Source: Shinisaurus crocodilurus
Lineage: Eukaryota > Chordata > Lepidosauria > Squamata > Shinisauridae
DNA length: 64,000 nt
Direction: 5' to 3'
NCBI GenBank assembly: GCA_021292165.1
Contig: CM037877.1
Coordinates: forward strand, 307,090,063-307,154,062
Each line of letters begins with the position of its first letter. The first letter of the stretch is position 1. The notes under the pieces were generated by a model, which worked only from the letters and a program-made list of their open reading frames with translations, was not told the origin of the DNA and searched no databases. A program made the position numbers and the translations under genes. This document shows positions 42,165-52,527 of this stretch, piece after piece.

Positions 42165-42310
42165 TGACGGTATTAATTATAGGTGCTTGATAAATATTAT
42201 GATTTCTCCCTCCTTCTGCAAATCTCTTACAGGACAGGCAGCCATAAACATCCCTGTTTTAGAGATGAAGGAACAGGCTGAAAGAAGCAAGTAAAGCCAC
42301 CTTAACCAGG
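42165..42310 (-). repeat. MIR/CORE-SINE remnant
   Basis: ggtgcttgataaatattatg, then ccctgttttagagatgaagg and gaagcaagtaaagccacctt resemble an MIR in reverse orientation. Confidence 0.5.
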
Positions 42311-42767
42311 GTCGAACCTCTGCAGCACAGCCCATCGCCCCCGCCGGGGCTCCCCCCACCTCAGGCCGAGGGAGGCCTCGCTCAGCCCTGCGACTTAAGG
42401 CCCTCTGAACTGCAGGTGCCAGGCCCTGGAGGTGGGGCTTTCTGAATCCCCCTTGCCCGAGCAGCCCAACAATCCCACAGGCGAGTGGGGTATCAGGCCT
42501 TTGCCTCTGCCGCAAAGGAAGGGCCTTGCGCACACTGCCGAGGAACGCTAGTGAAGCGGACGCCAACACCACAGTATGGCGTGCAAGCAGATGGATGGTA
42601 CTCTGCCCACCCCCCGGGTTTCCTGACATTGCACGGTCTTGGACACACACAGCAGAACGGAAGCTGTCACACCAGCATTCCAGGAGTACTTTTGCACATG
42701 TGAGCCTTCCCCTAAATCAGTTTGTGAGATGGATGGAAGAACTGCACACACGCCCTTTTGGTTCTAA
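42311..42767. other. Unassigned DNA
   Basis: GC-moderate, nothing recognised. Confidence 0.4.
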
Positions 42768-43215
42768 GGCCAGTCTATCTCAAGGAGCGTCTCCAGCAAC
42801 ACCAAGTAGGCCTCTCAACAAGATCTACCACGGATGGCCTTCTCCTTGTCCCTTCAGCCAGAGCAGCTAGTGCAGTGTTCTCCAACCTTGGGTCCCCAGA
42901 TGTTTTTGGCCTACAACTCCCAGCATGCCCCAGCCAGCTACGCTGGCTGGGGCATGTTGGGAGTTGTAGGCCAAAAACATCTGGGGACCCAAGGTTGGAG
43001 AACACTGAGCTAGTGGAACTCTCTCCCGAGTGACCTCCGCCATGCCCCCTCTCTGCTGAGCTTCCGCCGCTCACTAAAAACTTGGCTGTTCAGGCAGGAA
43101 TATGGGGCGGGCTAAGATTTTAAAATTTTATACTGTTTTAAATGTATTTTATCCTGTTTTTATTTTATGTACATCGCCCAGGGTGGCCAGTTGCCGGCCA
43201 GATGGGCGATAAATA
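42768..43215 (+). mobile_element. L2-like LINE 3' end, split by a hAT MITE
   Basis: Frame [21 protein letters not shown] then, after the MITE, a broken SLLSFRRSLKTWLFRQEYG-like end. The 3' UTR contains gccagatgggcgataaataa. It matches 56.6-57.05 kb and the reverse of 23.8-24.4 kb. Confidence 0.85.
42873..43007. mobile_element. Palindromic hAT MITE, CAGTGTTCTCC family, copy 9
   Basis: 135-bp hairpin with exact duplication agctagtg at 42865-42872 and 43008-43015. Removing it restores the LINE frame, so it entered a previously continuous element. Confidence 0.95.
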
Positions 43216-43220
43216 AATGT

Positions 43221-43237
43221 AAATAATAATAATAATA

Positions 43238-43331
<94 letters not shown>

Positions 43332-43378
43332 TAATAATAATAATAATAATAATATATTATTATTATTATTATTATTAT
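43221..43378. repeat. (TAA)n/(ATT)n microsatellite, about 158 bp
   Basis: Long, slightly interrupted array starting directly at the A-rich tail of the L2-like LINE. It switches from AAT to ATT near 43354, giving an inverted AT-rich end. Confidence 0.97.
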
Positions 43379-44450
43379 TCAGACAGAGTGCCAGGGGAGC
43401 CCAGCAGAACACCACTGAGTTTCTGGTGTGAACACAGCCTGACCCTTGGCGAGGGCCTACAAGGCAGCCTGCCTGCCCCCGACCGCCCCCCTCAGGCTAG
43501 GATGCCCAGCCACTCCGTTCTTTCTTGCCTGCTGTCAGAACCCGAGACATTCTGCAATGTTATGAAGTACACACCAGGCAGCCGTCTCGGTCCATTATAG
43601 CAAGATCCACGCAGGGTCTGTGAAAATACCGCCTTACTATTCGGCACCAACACTACACTCACAGTGCAGTATATGAGCTCTCCAAGTTCTGTATAACCCG
43701 AGACCTAAGGTCCTCTCGTAGAGACATCAACGTACACCCAGATGTTGGGTGGGTGGGTGGGAACAAGCAGTAACTCCTCAGAGCTCCACATGTGTTAAAA
43801 AGCACCTTGTAAATGTACTCTTTGAACATTCCTCAAAGCAAGCAGCCTGGTCGAGTCCTCCTGGGTCATTTTCGGCCCTGCTGTAACCAGGCCTGCACAT
43901 TGAATCATGTGAATGGCATATGTTTGCAGCTATTTGAATCAAAAGCTGCGCATATCTGCATACACCACCACCAGCACCACCACCCCCTGCAAATATATAT
44001 ATATATATATATCTGTGCTTCTCTTGTGAAGTTGTGCACGTAGCATGGATGTGTGAAATCGCAGAGACTAGCACGGATGTGCCGAGGAGAGATTTGTCAG
44101 TGTTTATGCTTCGACAGAGAGAGAGAGAGAGAGCTACGCAGGAAAAGAGCAGAGAGATCTAAATAATTGTGCCCACAAAGTTTACCTTTTCTTCTACAAT
44201 TCCCATCATGAGGAGCAACAGACCAGCATTTCCCAATTCCAGGCGGTGTGGCGGCGGGGGGGGGGGGGAGACGGAATGCTTGAAATGCACACTATGCCAC
44301 TGCCCCCTCCCCCATCCTAGCCCGTACACCAGCCCCCCCCCCACACCCACACCCTGGCTGAGCAAAGGGGCCCCTGCGGCGTCCCCCCCCCCGTCTCCCC
44401 CCTCCTTCCTCCCGCCCGCCTGGCACTTTACGGGCAGCAGTGAGCTGCCT
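43379..44450. other. Unassigned DNA with (AT)n and (GA)n
   Basis: (AT)n at 43990-44012 and (GA)n at 44115-44134, with G and C runs at 44255-44400. No gene recognised. Confidence 0.4.
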
Positions 44451-44530
44451 ATTTCTCTCTAGCAATAAAAGTTGGCTTGCCAGCTGCAGCTGCTGAGCTG
44501 GAGAGAGGTGAGGGGGGGGGGGGAGGCAGG
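44451..44530 (+). promoter_or_regulatory. Weak candidate promoter/first exon at the island edge
   Basis: ctagcaataaaagttggctt has a TATA-like AATAAAAG. It is followed by paired E boxes (cagctgcagctg) and a possible 5' splice site gagagaggtgagg at about 44511. It sits at the GC-rising flank of the CpG island. Supported by motif order only. Confidence 0.2.
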
Positions 44531-44866
44531 GAAGAGAGATGCGGGAGGAAGTCACTGCTTAATTTCCAAGGACAGCTGCAAAGGATGGAGGAGGCCAGGC
44601 AGACAGACAGACACACACACACACACACACCCAGGCCTCTGGAGGGTGTGTGTGTGTGCAGGAGAGAGAGACGGCTGGGTGCGAGGCAGCTCCCCTCCGT
44701 CCGCTGCTGCAGAGATGTTTACGGGTTCCCATTCCTGCCTGCCTGCCAGCCCAAAGGAACTGGCTTGATTAACAGCGTCTGGCTGGCCGGTTGTCCAGGA
44801 CCGCGAAAGGTATCGCCAGGCAAACAAGAGGCCTGGGCTGGAATTCACCTCTTCCAGTGAATTCAC

Positions 44867-45083
44867 AGAGCCAGGCTTGTGCAGTGCTTAGAGCGCTGGA
44901 GTGGGACTTGGGAGACCCGGGTTCTAGTCCACGCTCGGCAATGAAGCTCACTGGGTGCCTTGGGGCCACTCACTGACTCTCGGGCTAACCCACCTCACAA
45001 GGCTGTTGTGAGGATAAAAGGAGGGGGGGGGGAGAACCACGTTTGCCATTTTCCTTGCAAGAACGCAGGTGAGAAATAAATGT
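44867..45083 (+). repeat. Sauria-type SINE, near full length
   Basis: Plus copy: tRNA-related head agagccaggcttgtgcagtg, ttagagcgctggagtgggac, ggttctagtcc; then cactgggtgccttggggcc, cacctcacaaggctgttgtg and the end aggtgagaaataaatg. Best plus-strand copy of the family. Confidence 0.88.
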
Positions 45084-45379
45084 AACCAGCAAATACATAA
45101 ATCTGCATCCTCTCCCACCCCAAAACTCCAGGCTACACGACTCCAAAAAGGATGGGGGGGGGAGGAGACACTTCCACAGGGATATGGGGGAAAGCAGTGC
45201 CTGGTTTATAAGTCTCTACAAGAGTTGGGAGGCGGTAGCATTTGTTTTAGGGGCATCTTTGCTGTGGGGGGGAGAAGGGCTGGCTTTGATAGTCCTGGGG
45301 CAGTGAAGGAGGCCAGGCCGTCCAAGGGGACAAGGCGAGGGCAGATACATGTGTGTGTGTGTGGGGGGAGTTTTTCTTA

Positions 45380-46330
45380 TGGGGAGGGGCCGCTGAACTG
45401 CCTCCGAGTGCGTGGGTTGCGGGGGGGGGCTTTTCGGAGAACTTGAAAACTGAAGGCTCCTCGGGAGCACAGCCCCCCCCTTCAGCGGGGGGGGCTTGTT
45501 CTCGGGGGCCCGCCTTGCTGAAGTTGGGGGGGGCAGAAGGAACAGCGGCGGCGCGGGGCGGGGGAGAGGCGGAGACCCACCCACGCACCCACCCCCAGAA
45601 GCGCCAGCTCGCCCCCGGCGGCTCCCCCGAAGGCGCTGGCGCGCGCCCATCCCCGCGGCGCCCGGCTCGTCTTCGTACCTGCTCGTCGCGCCCGGCCCGG
45701 GGGCTGCTGCGACCCGCGCGTGCAGGCGGCGCTCCCGCGGCGGTGCGTGCGCCCCGACTCCTGCCGCCCGCCCGTGGGTGGGCGGCCTCCGCCTCCTCCG
45801 CTCCGTCGCCGCCGCGGCGCAGGACGCGCGCCCGGCCGAGGCTGCCCGGCCGCCCCGCTCGCTCGCTCGCGCTCGCCCCGCGCAGCCGCCGCCGCTCCGG
45901 GCCGCCGGGACGTCTCCTGCCTGGGGGAGAGGCCGGCGCGGGCTGCGGCAGGCGGCGGGAGGGCAGCGCCGCTGCGGCCGCCCTCGAGGCGCGACCTTGC
46001 CTCGCCCTGCCCCGCCGGGCGCGGGGCCAGGCGGCGCTCGCGGCGGAGCGCACGGGTGGGGGGGGGGAGCGCGGCCCCCCGCGCGAAAGCGACTCAGCAC
46101 ATGCTCAGAGGCCGCGCGCGTGCCGACGCACGTCGGCGGGGGAGCGGGCCCCGGGGAGCCCGGGGAGGGGGGTGGTTTACTTCCGAGGAAGCGGCTGTTG
46201 ATCCGGGACTGAGCCGTGTGGAGAGAGCCCTCGCGGAAACTGTCCGAAGCGGCCCAGGCGGGAGGGCGACCCAAGCCCAGGAGGAAATGCAGACGGGTGT
46301 GCGGGACCCGCGCCATTCCCATCATGCCCG
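45380..46330. promoter_or_regulatory. CpG island, probable promoter and first exon, strand unresolved
   Basis: About 900 bp of very GC-rich DNA with dense CpG, unlike the CpG-poor surroundings. It has GC boxes (ggggcggggg near 45556) and many GGC/CCG runs. This is typical of a vertebrate housekeeping or developmental promoter. On the minus strand cgagcag|gtacg gives a plausible 5' splice site (intron starting at 45678), which would make 45679 upward the first exon. Long frames on both strands (up to 369 codons) are arginine/alanine/proline-rich, as expected by chance in such DNA. I recognise no protein, so no gene name is given. It is not one of the GC-rich hATs: no CAGGGC ends are seen. Confidence 0.7.
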
Positions 46331-46410
46331 CTTACCTGCGAGTGAGCCCATTGAAATGAGTGGGGGGCTTACCTCGTGAGTGGGTGTGTGTAGCACCGCA
46401 CGCTGAAAGA
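46310..46410. repeat. Common dispersed repeat with decoy splice sites
   Basis: Contains gagcccattgaaatgagtgg, gggcttacctcgtgag. A relative is at 46755-46835 (gggcccattgagctcagcgg, gccttacttctaagtagac). On the minus strand both yield strong GTAAGC donors that belong to the repeat, not to a gene. Confidence 0.55.
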
Positions 46411-47434
46411 GTTTGGAAGAAGGAGAGGCGCTGCTTGTTCCATTGATTCCCAGAACTGCCGATAGAACATCCCAAAGGCAAGGGGCCCGATCCACCAGGC
46501 TGGTCTCCTGCGCGAGCCCCAATTGTAGCCAGTGGGAGCTGGCAAGAGCCAAACTGCCCGAGGCCCTGTGGCCGATTTTTAGTCGCGCGTGGGCAGCCGC
46601 TCCCTTTTATTTTAACCTGACGCGTGCAGGAGAACTGCCCCCAGAATCACCCCCTTGTCTTTGGGTCGATTTATCAGTAGTTCTGGGCATCAATGGAATA
46701 AGCTGCATCTACTTTTCTTCCAAACCTTTAAAGCCTCTGAGGCTGCAATCCTGTACCTACTTTTCTGGGAGGGAGTAGGGCCCATTGAGCTCAGCGGGCC
46801 TTACTTCTAAGTAGACGGGTATAGCAGTGCACTGTTAATGCACTTTCTGGTCCCCAGAAAAAAAAAATGCCTCCCTCTTTATTCCCCCCCCCTCCCAGTT
46901 TGAACTAATTGCAAAGAAAGATTTGAGGGCCATTTTGGTCAGTCCAGAGGCAGGGCACAAATCAAATAAATAAATAAATAAGATTGCAAATTGAGGCCTT
47001 TGACTATTTCTTGATTGAGGAGGCCCGAGAGAATGGCAACGCTGGAGAACCTTTGACCCTGGGAAGCAGGAGCCTTCCTGAGTAAACCTCCCTGGGTTAA
47101 CCCCCCTCCTCTCCGCCTTACAGGCTGCAAAGACCTGAGAGCGCCAGTGCAGGAGTTACCCTTCTCCGCCCCAGTAATAGGATTGCTTTTCCCAGAAGGC
47201 TGGAAGGGAGAGACTCATTGGGTTGTAAACGTTCTGATATGTTACATTTGTAATAATTTCTTCTAATTGTTTGGAAATTGACGTGTTGCTATTTCCAGAC
47301 TTTTGAAGGCTATAAATAGTTCCGCTTTGCAATGCCTGCCTGTGGAAATACTCATCAGGCCTGCTGAATTTTCCACGGGGGAAACTGAAACTGTGCCAGC
47401 TCCGCCTACGAATCCTGTCCGGGACGGAGGGAGG

Positions 47435-47483
<49 letters not shown>

Positions 47484-47774
47484 GCATGTCGCTCCTGCTG
47501 GCTGTAGCCGGGTCCCCAGCTGCCCACGGGGGCCCCCCGTCTGCTCCAACACCATCAAGTGGCCGCCAGCAGGGCCACACTTCCGGGGGCGATCCCAGAT
47601 GGCTGCAGCGGAGCGGCTGCGCTTGGAAGTGGCCCAGAGCCCCTTCTGGGCATGCAGAAGGGCCCAGCTTCGATCGCCGGCTTCTCCGGGTAGGGCTAGG
47701 AAAGAATCCTGCCTAAAACTGCCAGGCAGTGTCGTCCGAACTGGGCCAGAGGGGCCAAAGGTCTGACCCTTGCA
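46411..47774. other. Mostly unique DNA with (TC)n
   Basis: The second copy of the dispersed repeat is at 46755-46835. (AAAT)n tail at 46960-46981; (TC)n at 47438-47480. 47215-47340 is unique and AT-moderate. No exon supported. Confidence 0.4.
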
Positions 47775-48343
47775 CAGGGCCGGCGCTACCGCTAGGCCAA
47801 CTAGGCTGTTGCCTAGGGCGCGTAGCGGAAGAGGGCGCAGAACGCTGCGCTCCTCTTTGCTGCCGGCGCGCTCCTGCCCTGCCCGCCCGCCCGCCTCTCC
47901 GAGAAAGCCAGGTCAGTGCGGGGGATTGCGCCCGGACTCGTAGTGGTGGGGCCGAGCCTGGGCGCCTCCCCCCCACCTTGCCTCGCCTCCGCGCCGCCTC
48001 CCACCTCGCTTCGCCTCGCCTCTGCGCCGCCTCCCCCCCGCGCCGCCTCCCCCCCACCTCGCTTCGCTTCGCCTCTCCTCCACGCCGCCTCCCCCCCCCC
48101 CGACACCTACCTTCTCCGCATTGTTTCCGGAGCCCCGCCCGCGCTCTGTTTTGGCGGAAAGAACCAGGGCAACAGGGCTTAAACAGCCCTGTTGCTCTGG
48201 TTTTCCCCGGCCAAAAACAGAGCGTGGGGGTCCCTTTTTGGAGGAGGCGTGGGAAGCTTTCCGGAGCCCCCCCCCACGGCACGAGAGGGGGGGCGCTAAA
48301 TATAATTTAGCCTAGGGCGCCAAACTGCCCTGCACCGGTCCTG
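47775..48343. mobile_element. CpG-rich hAT of the CAGGGC...GTCCTG family, 569 bp
   Basis: Left end cagggccggcgctaccgc, right end ccctgcaccggtcctg. Exact 8-bp duplication cccttgca at 47767-47774 and 48344-48351. Subterminal ggcgctaaatataatttag is shared, in reverse, with the elements at 26723 and 35657. The interior is GC- and CpG-rich with degenerate repeats of cctcgcttcgcctc. The long frames inside are compositional. Confidence 0.93.
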
Positions 48344-48555
48344 CCCTTGCAGCTTCCTATGGGGCTGCGAATGAATGCCACCAAAGACACCAGCAGCAAC
48401 CAGCCTACACTGGGGATGCATCCCCCAGGGGGTGCTTGGAATCACCTGCGGGGAAAGCGTCTCCCACACAGCCAGGGTCATGTGGAAAGGGTGCCCTTCC
48501 TGGAGGGGTGCCAGGAGAAAAGCCCCCTCCCCAATCAGCCTTGTTACTTGAGTAA

Positions 48556-48800
48556 CTGGGTTCAGACAACACGATAACCCACACTCAAGGGTAGAGCGTA
48601 AGTTGTTGAACCGTAGGTTATCGTGTTGTCTGAACCCAGCCGTGCAGCTTGTTAACCAGGAACGACCCATGAAGAGAACACATGGTTTGTTGTTGGGTTG
48701 TGAACTGTGGGTTGTTCACCATGCTTTGTTATCTCGGCTGGGTTCAGACAACACGATAACCCACGTTTCAACAACAACCCAAACTTGACCCAGTCAGTGT
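48556..48800. repeat. Palindromic element(s), unknown family
   Basis: 48556-48639 is a hairpin with ctgggttcagacaacacg at one end and cgtgttgtctgaacccag at the other. The same end recurs at 48739 (ctgggttcagacaacacg) with gataaccca beside it. One short copy plus a second, partial one, or one element with a repeated end. Confidence 0.75.
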
Positions 48801-49523
48801 GGCATTCAGATGCAGTTCGCCTTTTGGAAGCACACCACCCACTGGGTGGTGGGTTGTCCTACAGGTCCGGGGGGGGGCAGTGCCCAACCCCCACCATTTT
48901 CCGCATCAGGGGTTCCGCCTTCCCTCACAATCAGAGTGGCTGTGTTGACATTTCTGTTATCGTCCCTCAATTCTCTGTCCTTGCTAACTTGCCCTGCTGT
49001 AGCTATGCCTACGTACGTGTCACTATAACAACGCATATCCTTCCCCTGTTTTACCTCCACTTCCTCTGTTGTCTCCCCTTTTAGAATGTAAGCCTCTCGG
49101 GGCAGGGACCTGGGTTATTATACACTGTAATGCGACAGGCACATTGAAGGTGCCATACAAATAAATAAGTCATAACAATGAGAAACAAACCTGATGTATT
49201 CTTCAAACATGGCCTCTCCCTTCCAAACTTACTCTCCCTTCTGGAGCTCGCCTGCCTCAGTTTCCCCACTAGCCATCAGTTTGTTAGGTGAGCAGAGGTG
49301 CAGTGGAGCCGGGGGGTGCGGGACGCAGTGCCACCACTTCTTTATTAGCAGGGATGCTGACTTCATCTGCCCCCCCCCCCGCAAATTTCCCTGTTCCCTT
49401 AATCTCAGCAGCAGCAGCAGCATCTTGCTCCCTGTTGTGATGCCAAGCATTTTGCAGTGGTTCGGGTCTTGAATGGGCGCTTAAGACCCATTAGCCTCGC
49501 AAAAGACCTGCTGCTGGTAGAGA
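48801..49523. other. Mostly unassigned DNA with a LINE tail
   Basis: 49081-49166 (tagaatgtaagcctctcgg, ggcagggacctgggtt, gtgccatacaaataaataag) is the 3' tail seen also at 4282-4372. C-run near 49370. No gene. Confidence 0.45.
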
Positions 49524-49602
49524 TTTCATAGATCATAGAGTTGGAAGGAGCCTACAAGGCTATCGAGTCCAACCCCCTGCTCAGTGCAGGAAACTAGAGG
49601 AG
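49524..49602 (-). repeat. 5S rRNA-derived SINE, 5'-truncated, copy E
   Basis: Minus copy that begins just after box C (plus strand tgcaggaaactagaggag) and ends with the SINE-type tail (atttcatagatcatagag on the plus strand). Confidence 0.78.
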
Positions 49603-49809
49603 TTGAACACGGCTAGAACTGGTTTGTCAGCATGGACCAATGCAGCTGTCTGTAATTTCGGACATTCCTTGGGGGGTTGGCCATGGGTACAGCGAGGATG
49701 GCTGCGCTTCGGCGTCTGCCACGAATGCCGATGTATAAGACAATCTTGTGGTTAAAGATGATGTTCTGCCCCGTGGGCCTTGCCCCGCTGACCTTGACTG
49801 ATACATTTC
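49603..49809. other. Unassigned flank of the LTR
   Basis: A minus frame over 49627-49848 has no recognised family and runs into the LTR. Confidence 0.3.
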
Positions 49810-50132
49810 AGTGGAAGACCGCCAACCTGGTCTTCTGCGCGGGTTCAATACTAAGGGGGTAGCGAGTCCTGGGGGCGGGCCTTCTCCGAGGTCCCCCAGC
49901 GACTATCACCCTTAGCCCAGAACAAAGGGATAACTTATAGCCACAAAAGTATCTTTTATAAAACAAGTTTATTTACAAAATGACCTTCACCAACCCAGAC
50001 ACACGCCAGCAATACAGCGTATCAGTACGGCACAAAGTAGCAAGCAAGAAGTCTCAAGGACACCGTGATTTCAGGGCTCTCAGCTAGTTAGTTCAGCTCG
50101 GGCTCCAGCAGAGGCCCGGTCAACCGCATGCT

Positions 50133-50315
50133 GCTAGCTGGGTTCCCGGCGGAGGTCCGGTCTACCCAAGCGGCTAGCTGGGTTCCCGGCGGAGGTCCGG
50201 TCTACCCAAGCGGCTAGTGAGTGATTTCAGCTTGGTTGCCCGGGGGTCCGGTCAACCCAAGCGGCCAGTGATTTCAGCTTGGTTGCCCGGGGGTCCGGTC
50301 AACCCAAGCGGCCAG
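50133..50315. repeat. Two tandem duplications in the LTR R/U5 part
   Basis: A 40-bp unit (gctagctgggttcccggcgg...) occurs twice at 50133-50212. A 47-bp unit (tgatttcagcttggttgccc...) occurs twice at 50222-50315. The copies are nearly identical. Confidence 0.9.
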
Positions 50316-50482
50316 TGATTTCAGCTAGCTGGAGCACGCCGGGTGCTGCTACCCGGGGTTGCCGATCCCTTCGTTCCCTTACCCCAAGCATGGGGCAAGA
50401 TTGCTGATCAGGTCCAACAACTCAGTTCCCTTGCGTAGGGTGTTTTATACCTTGGGTTTCAGGTAGCCCCTCCCTCTGCAAT

Positions 50483-50635
50483 CAGGTGGGTGGCCAATCA
50501 GGTGGGTTGCCACCCTCAGGTGGGCGGCCAATCAGGTGGGTTGCCACCCTCCTCAGGTGGGTGGCCAATCAGGTGGGTTGCCACCCTCCTCAGGTGGGCG
50601 GCCAATCAGGTGGGTTGCCACCCTCCTCGGGTGGG
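50483..50635. repeat. CCAAT-bearing tandem repeat in the LTR U3
   Basis: Four units of about 34-37 bp (caggtgggtggccaatcagg, tgggttgccaccctcct), each with one CCAAT. They lie directly upstream of the TATA box in the minus-strand reading, the usual place of retroviral enhancer repeats. Confidence 0.92.
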
Positions 50636-51029
50636 GTCCCTTTGAAGCCACCTGCTTAATGGTCCCATCCTGTGGTGTTGAATGGCCCTTTCTTATGGGT
50701 GCCGAAGTGTCTGCTCTGGCAAGGTATTCAAGTCTTATGTAGATGGGGCTGATATACGAGAGCATTGACGAACCGGGGGATGCTTCCTGCCTTCCCCCCT
50801 GGGGTGATTCTATGCAGATGTTGTTTGTCCCCTTTGGTCTCTGTGGAGACTGGCTGTCTCTCCCCCCTCCTTGGTGAGTGTGTGTGTGTCAGAAAGGGGT
50901 TTTAGGTTGGCTTTCTCCACAATTTCAGTCTAAATGGGTAAGGTCACTGATGGCAAAATTACAGTACTTGGGTTTTTCGGCTGATGCCTTATAGATGCCG
51001 GGGTCTATTAAAGCTAAAGCAGCTATTAT

Positions 51030-51858
51030 ACAGCGTATTAGAGATATTGAACCGAAAACAACAGAATGAAATTTAATGGGGATAAATGCCAAGTGCTGCA
51101 CCTAGGAAAAAGGTGCAGCACTTGGAACCAAATGCACAGTTACAAGATGGGGGACACTTGGCTCAACAATACTACAAGTGAGAAGGATCTTGGAATTGTG
51201 GTAGATCACAAACTGAATATGAGCCAGCAATGCGACGTGGCTGCAAAGAAGGCAAATGCTATTTTGGGCTGCATTAATAGAAGTATAGCTTCCAAATCGT
51301 GGGAAGTGATAATTCCCCTTTACTCAGCACTGGTTAGGCCTCATCTTGAGTACTGCGTCCAGTTCTGGGCACCTCACTTTAACAAGGACATAGACAAACT
51401 GGAGAGGGTTCAGAGGAGGGCAACAAAGAGGATTAGGGGACTGGAAACAAAGCCCTGCGAGGAGAGACTGAAAGAACTGGGCATGTTCAGCCTTCAGAAG
51501 AGAAGACTGAGGGGAGATATGATCGCGCTCTTCAAGTACTTGAAAGGTTGTCACACAGAGGAGGGCCAGGATCTCTTCTAGACCATCCCAGAGTGCAGGG
51601 CACGGAATAATGGGCTCAAGTTACAGGAAGCCAGATTCTGGCTCAACATCAGGACAAACTTCCTGGCTGTTAGAGCAATACGCCAATGGAACCAACAACC
51701 TAGGGAGGTGGTGGGCTCTCCCACTCTGGAGGCATTCAAGGTGCAGCTGGACAACCATCTGTCAGGGATGCTTTGACTTGGATTCCTGCGTTGAGCAGGG
51801 GGTTGGACTGGATGACCTTATGGGTCCCTTCCAACTCTACTATTCTATGATTGTATGA
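51030..51858 (+). mobile_element. CR1-type LINE, 3' 830 bp
   Basis: Open for about 170 codons: [64 protein letters not shown] and [14 protein letters not shown]. After a stop at 51580 the C-terminus [11 protein letters not shown] and [20 protein letters not shown] continues, so one premature stop (TAG) breaks it. The 3' end carries ggttggactggatgacctta and a ctattctatg-type tail. It lacks the catalytic FADD region. Confidence 0.9.
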
Positions 51859-51929
51859 ACTCCAAAACCATTTGAGACTGATTGTCTGCTACCTTAACTA
51901 TTGGGACTATGCAAGAACATTTAAAATGC

Positions 51930-52265
51930 CAATTTATATATAAAATCTGTTAATCCCGAAATATAGGAAAGCTTTTGTGCTAGCTAGATTAAATGTCCTA
52001 CCTTCTGCCCTATTGGAAGGCAGATATAATAAGAGAGGTCATGCCCATGTGATCTGGGAAGAGCGGAAACAGAAGCTCATGTGCTGCCTCATTGTTCTTT
52101 TTATTGTGACCTCTGAAAAGATTTTATTACCCCTATTCTTTCTTTTAAAAAACCAGGATGATCTGAGGCATTTTATTTAAAATATTTATTATCAGACTAA
52201 TATCCCCAGACTAGAATAACGTAACGTTTTTGTGCATCTGCTATTCGTTGCAGGAAAATGATGAT
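51930..52265 (+). mobile_element. Non-LTR retrotransposon C-terminal fragment, family unresolved
   Basis: AFVLARLNVLPSALLEGRY then a broken cysteine/histidine stretch. A paralogous piece is at 62.4-62.7 kb (FTVTRFNVLPSALLQG, LCGAGIVESVEHVLLYC). It looks like the C-terminal zinc-finger-like end of a LINE. Confidence 0.5.
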
Positions 52266-52527
52266 AAATCAAGGTTAGCATATTACTGAAAGTGGCTATA
52301 TATTATGTTTACAACACTTTGTATCTCAGATATGTGTTTGCTTTCCTGTTCAAATTGGATTGTTTTTTTTTATAAATATTGTAACTGTAGTTACTTTAAT
52401 ATAATCTTCAGTGATACTTGCCTTTTTGTTTTTAAATTGGGCAGTTTATGTAGTAATTTATTGAAACTACCTTTTTTTTAAATCTGCTGGTCTATGACCT
52501 TAATAAACTAGTTACAGTTATAGTTAC

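Larger units (their letters stand above)
49810..50921 (-). mobile_element. Solo LTR, copy 2, with internal tandem repeats
   Basis: Right end ctttctccaca, left end agtggaagaccgcc (first base changed from the expected T). Exact 5-bp duplication atttc at 49805-49809 and 50922-50926. On the minus strand TATA (GTATAAAA, 50443-50450) and AATAAA (49968-49973) are in order. The left 40 bp align with the left end of the LTR at 52528 (ccaacctggtcttctgcgc versus ccaacaggatcctctgcg). Longer than its relatives because of tandem duplications in U3 and in R/U5. No internal coding region. Confidence 0.87.

Noticed and set aside
45216..46325. A 369-codon minus frame and several long plus frames in the CpG island
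   Set aside because: They are Arg/Ala/Pro/Gly-rich, overlap in many frames and strands, and show no domain. GC-rich DNA has few stop codons, so length is not evidence.
46322..46380. Strong minus-strand splice donors as evidence for a gene
   Set aside because: They occur in a dispersed repeat with another copy about 430 bp away.
47713..48310. Long frames of about 190 codons on both strands
   Set aside because: They lie inside the GC-rich hAT 47775-48343 and are repetitive Arg/Pro strings.
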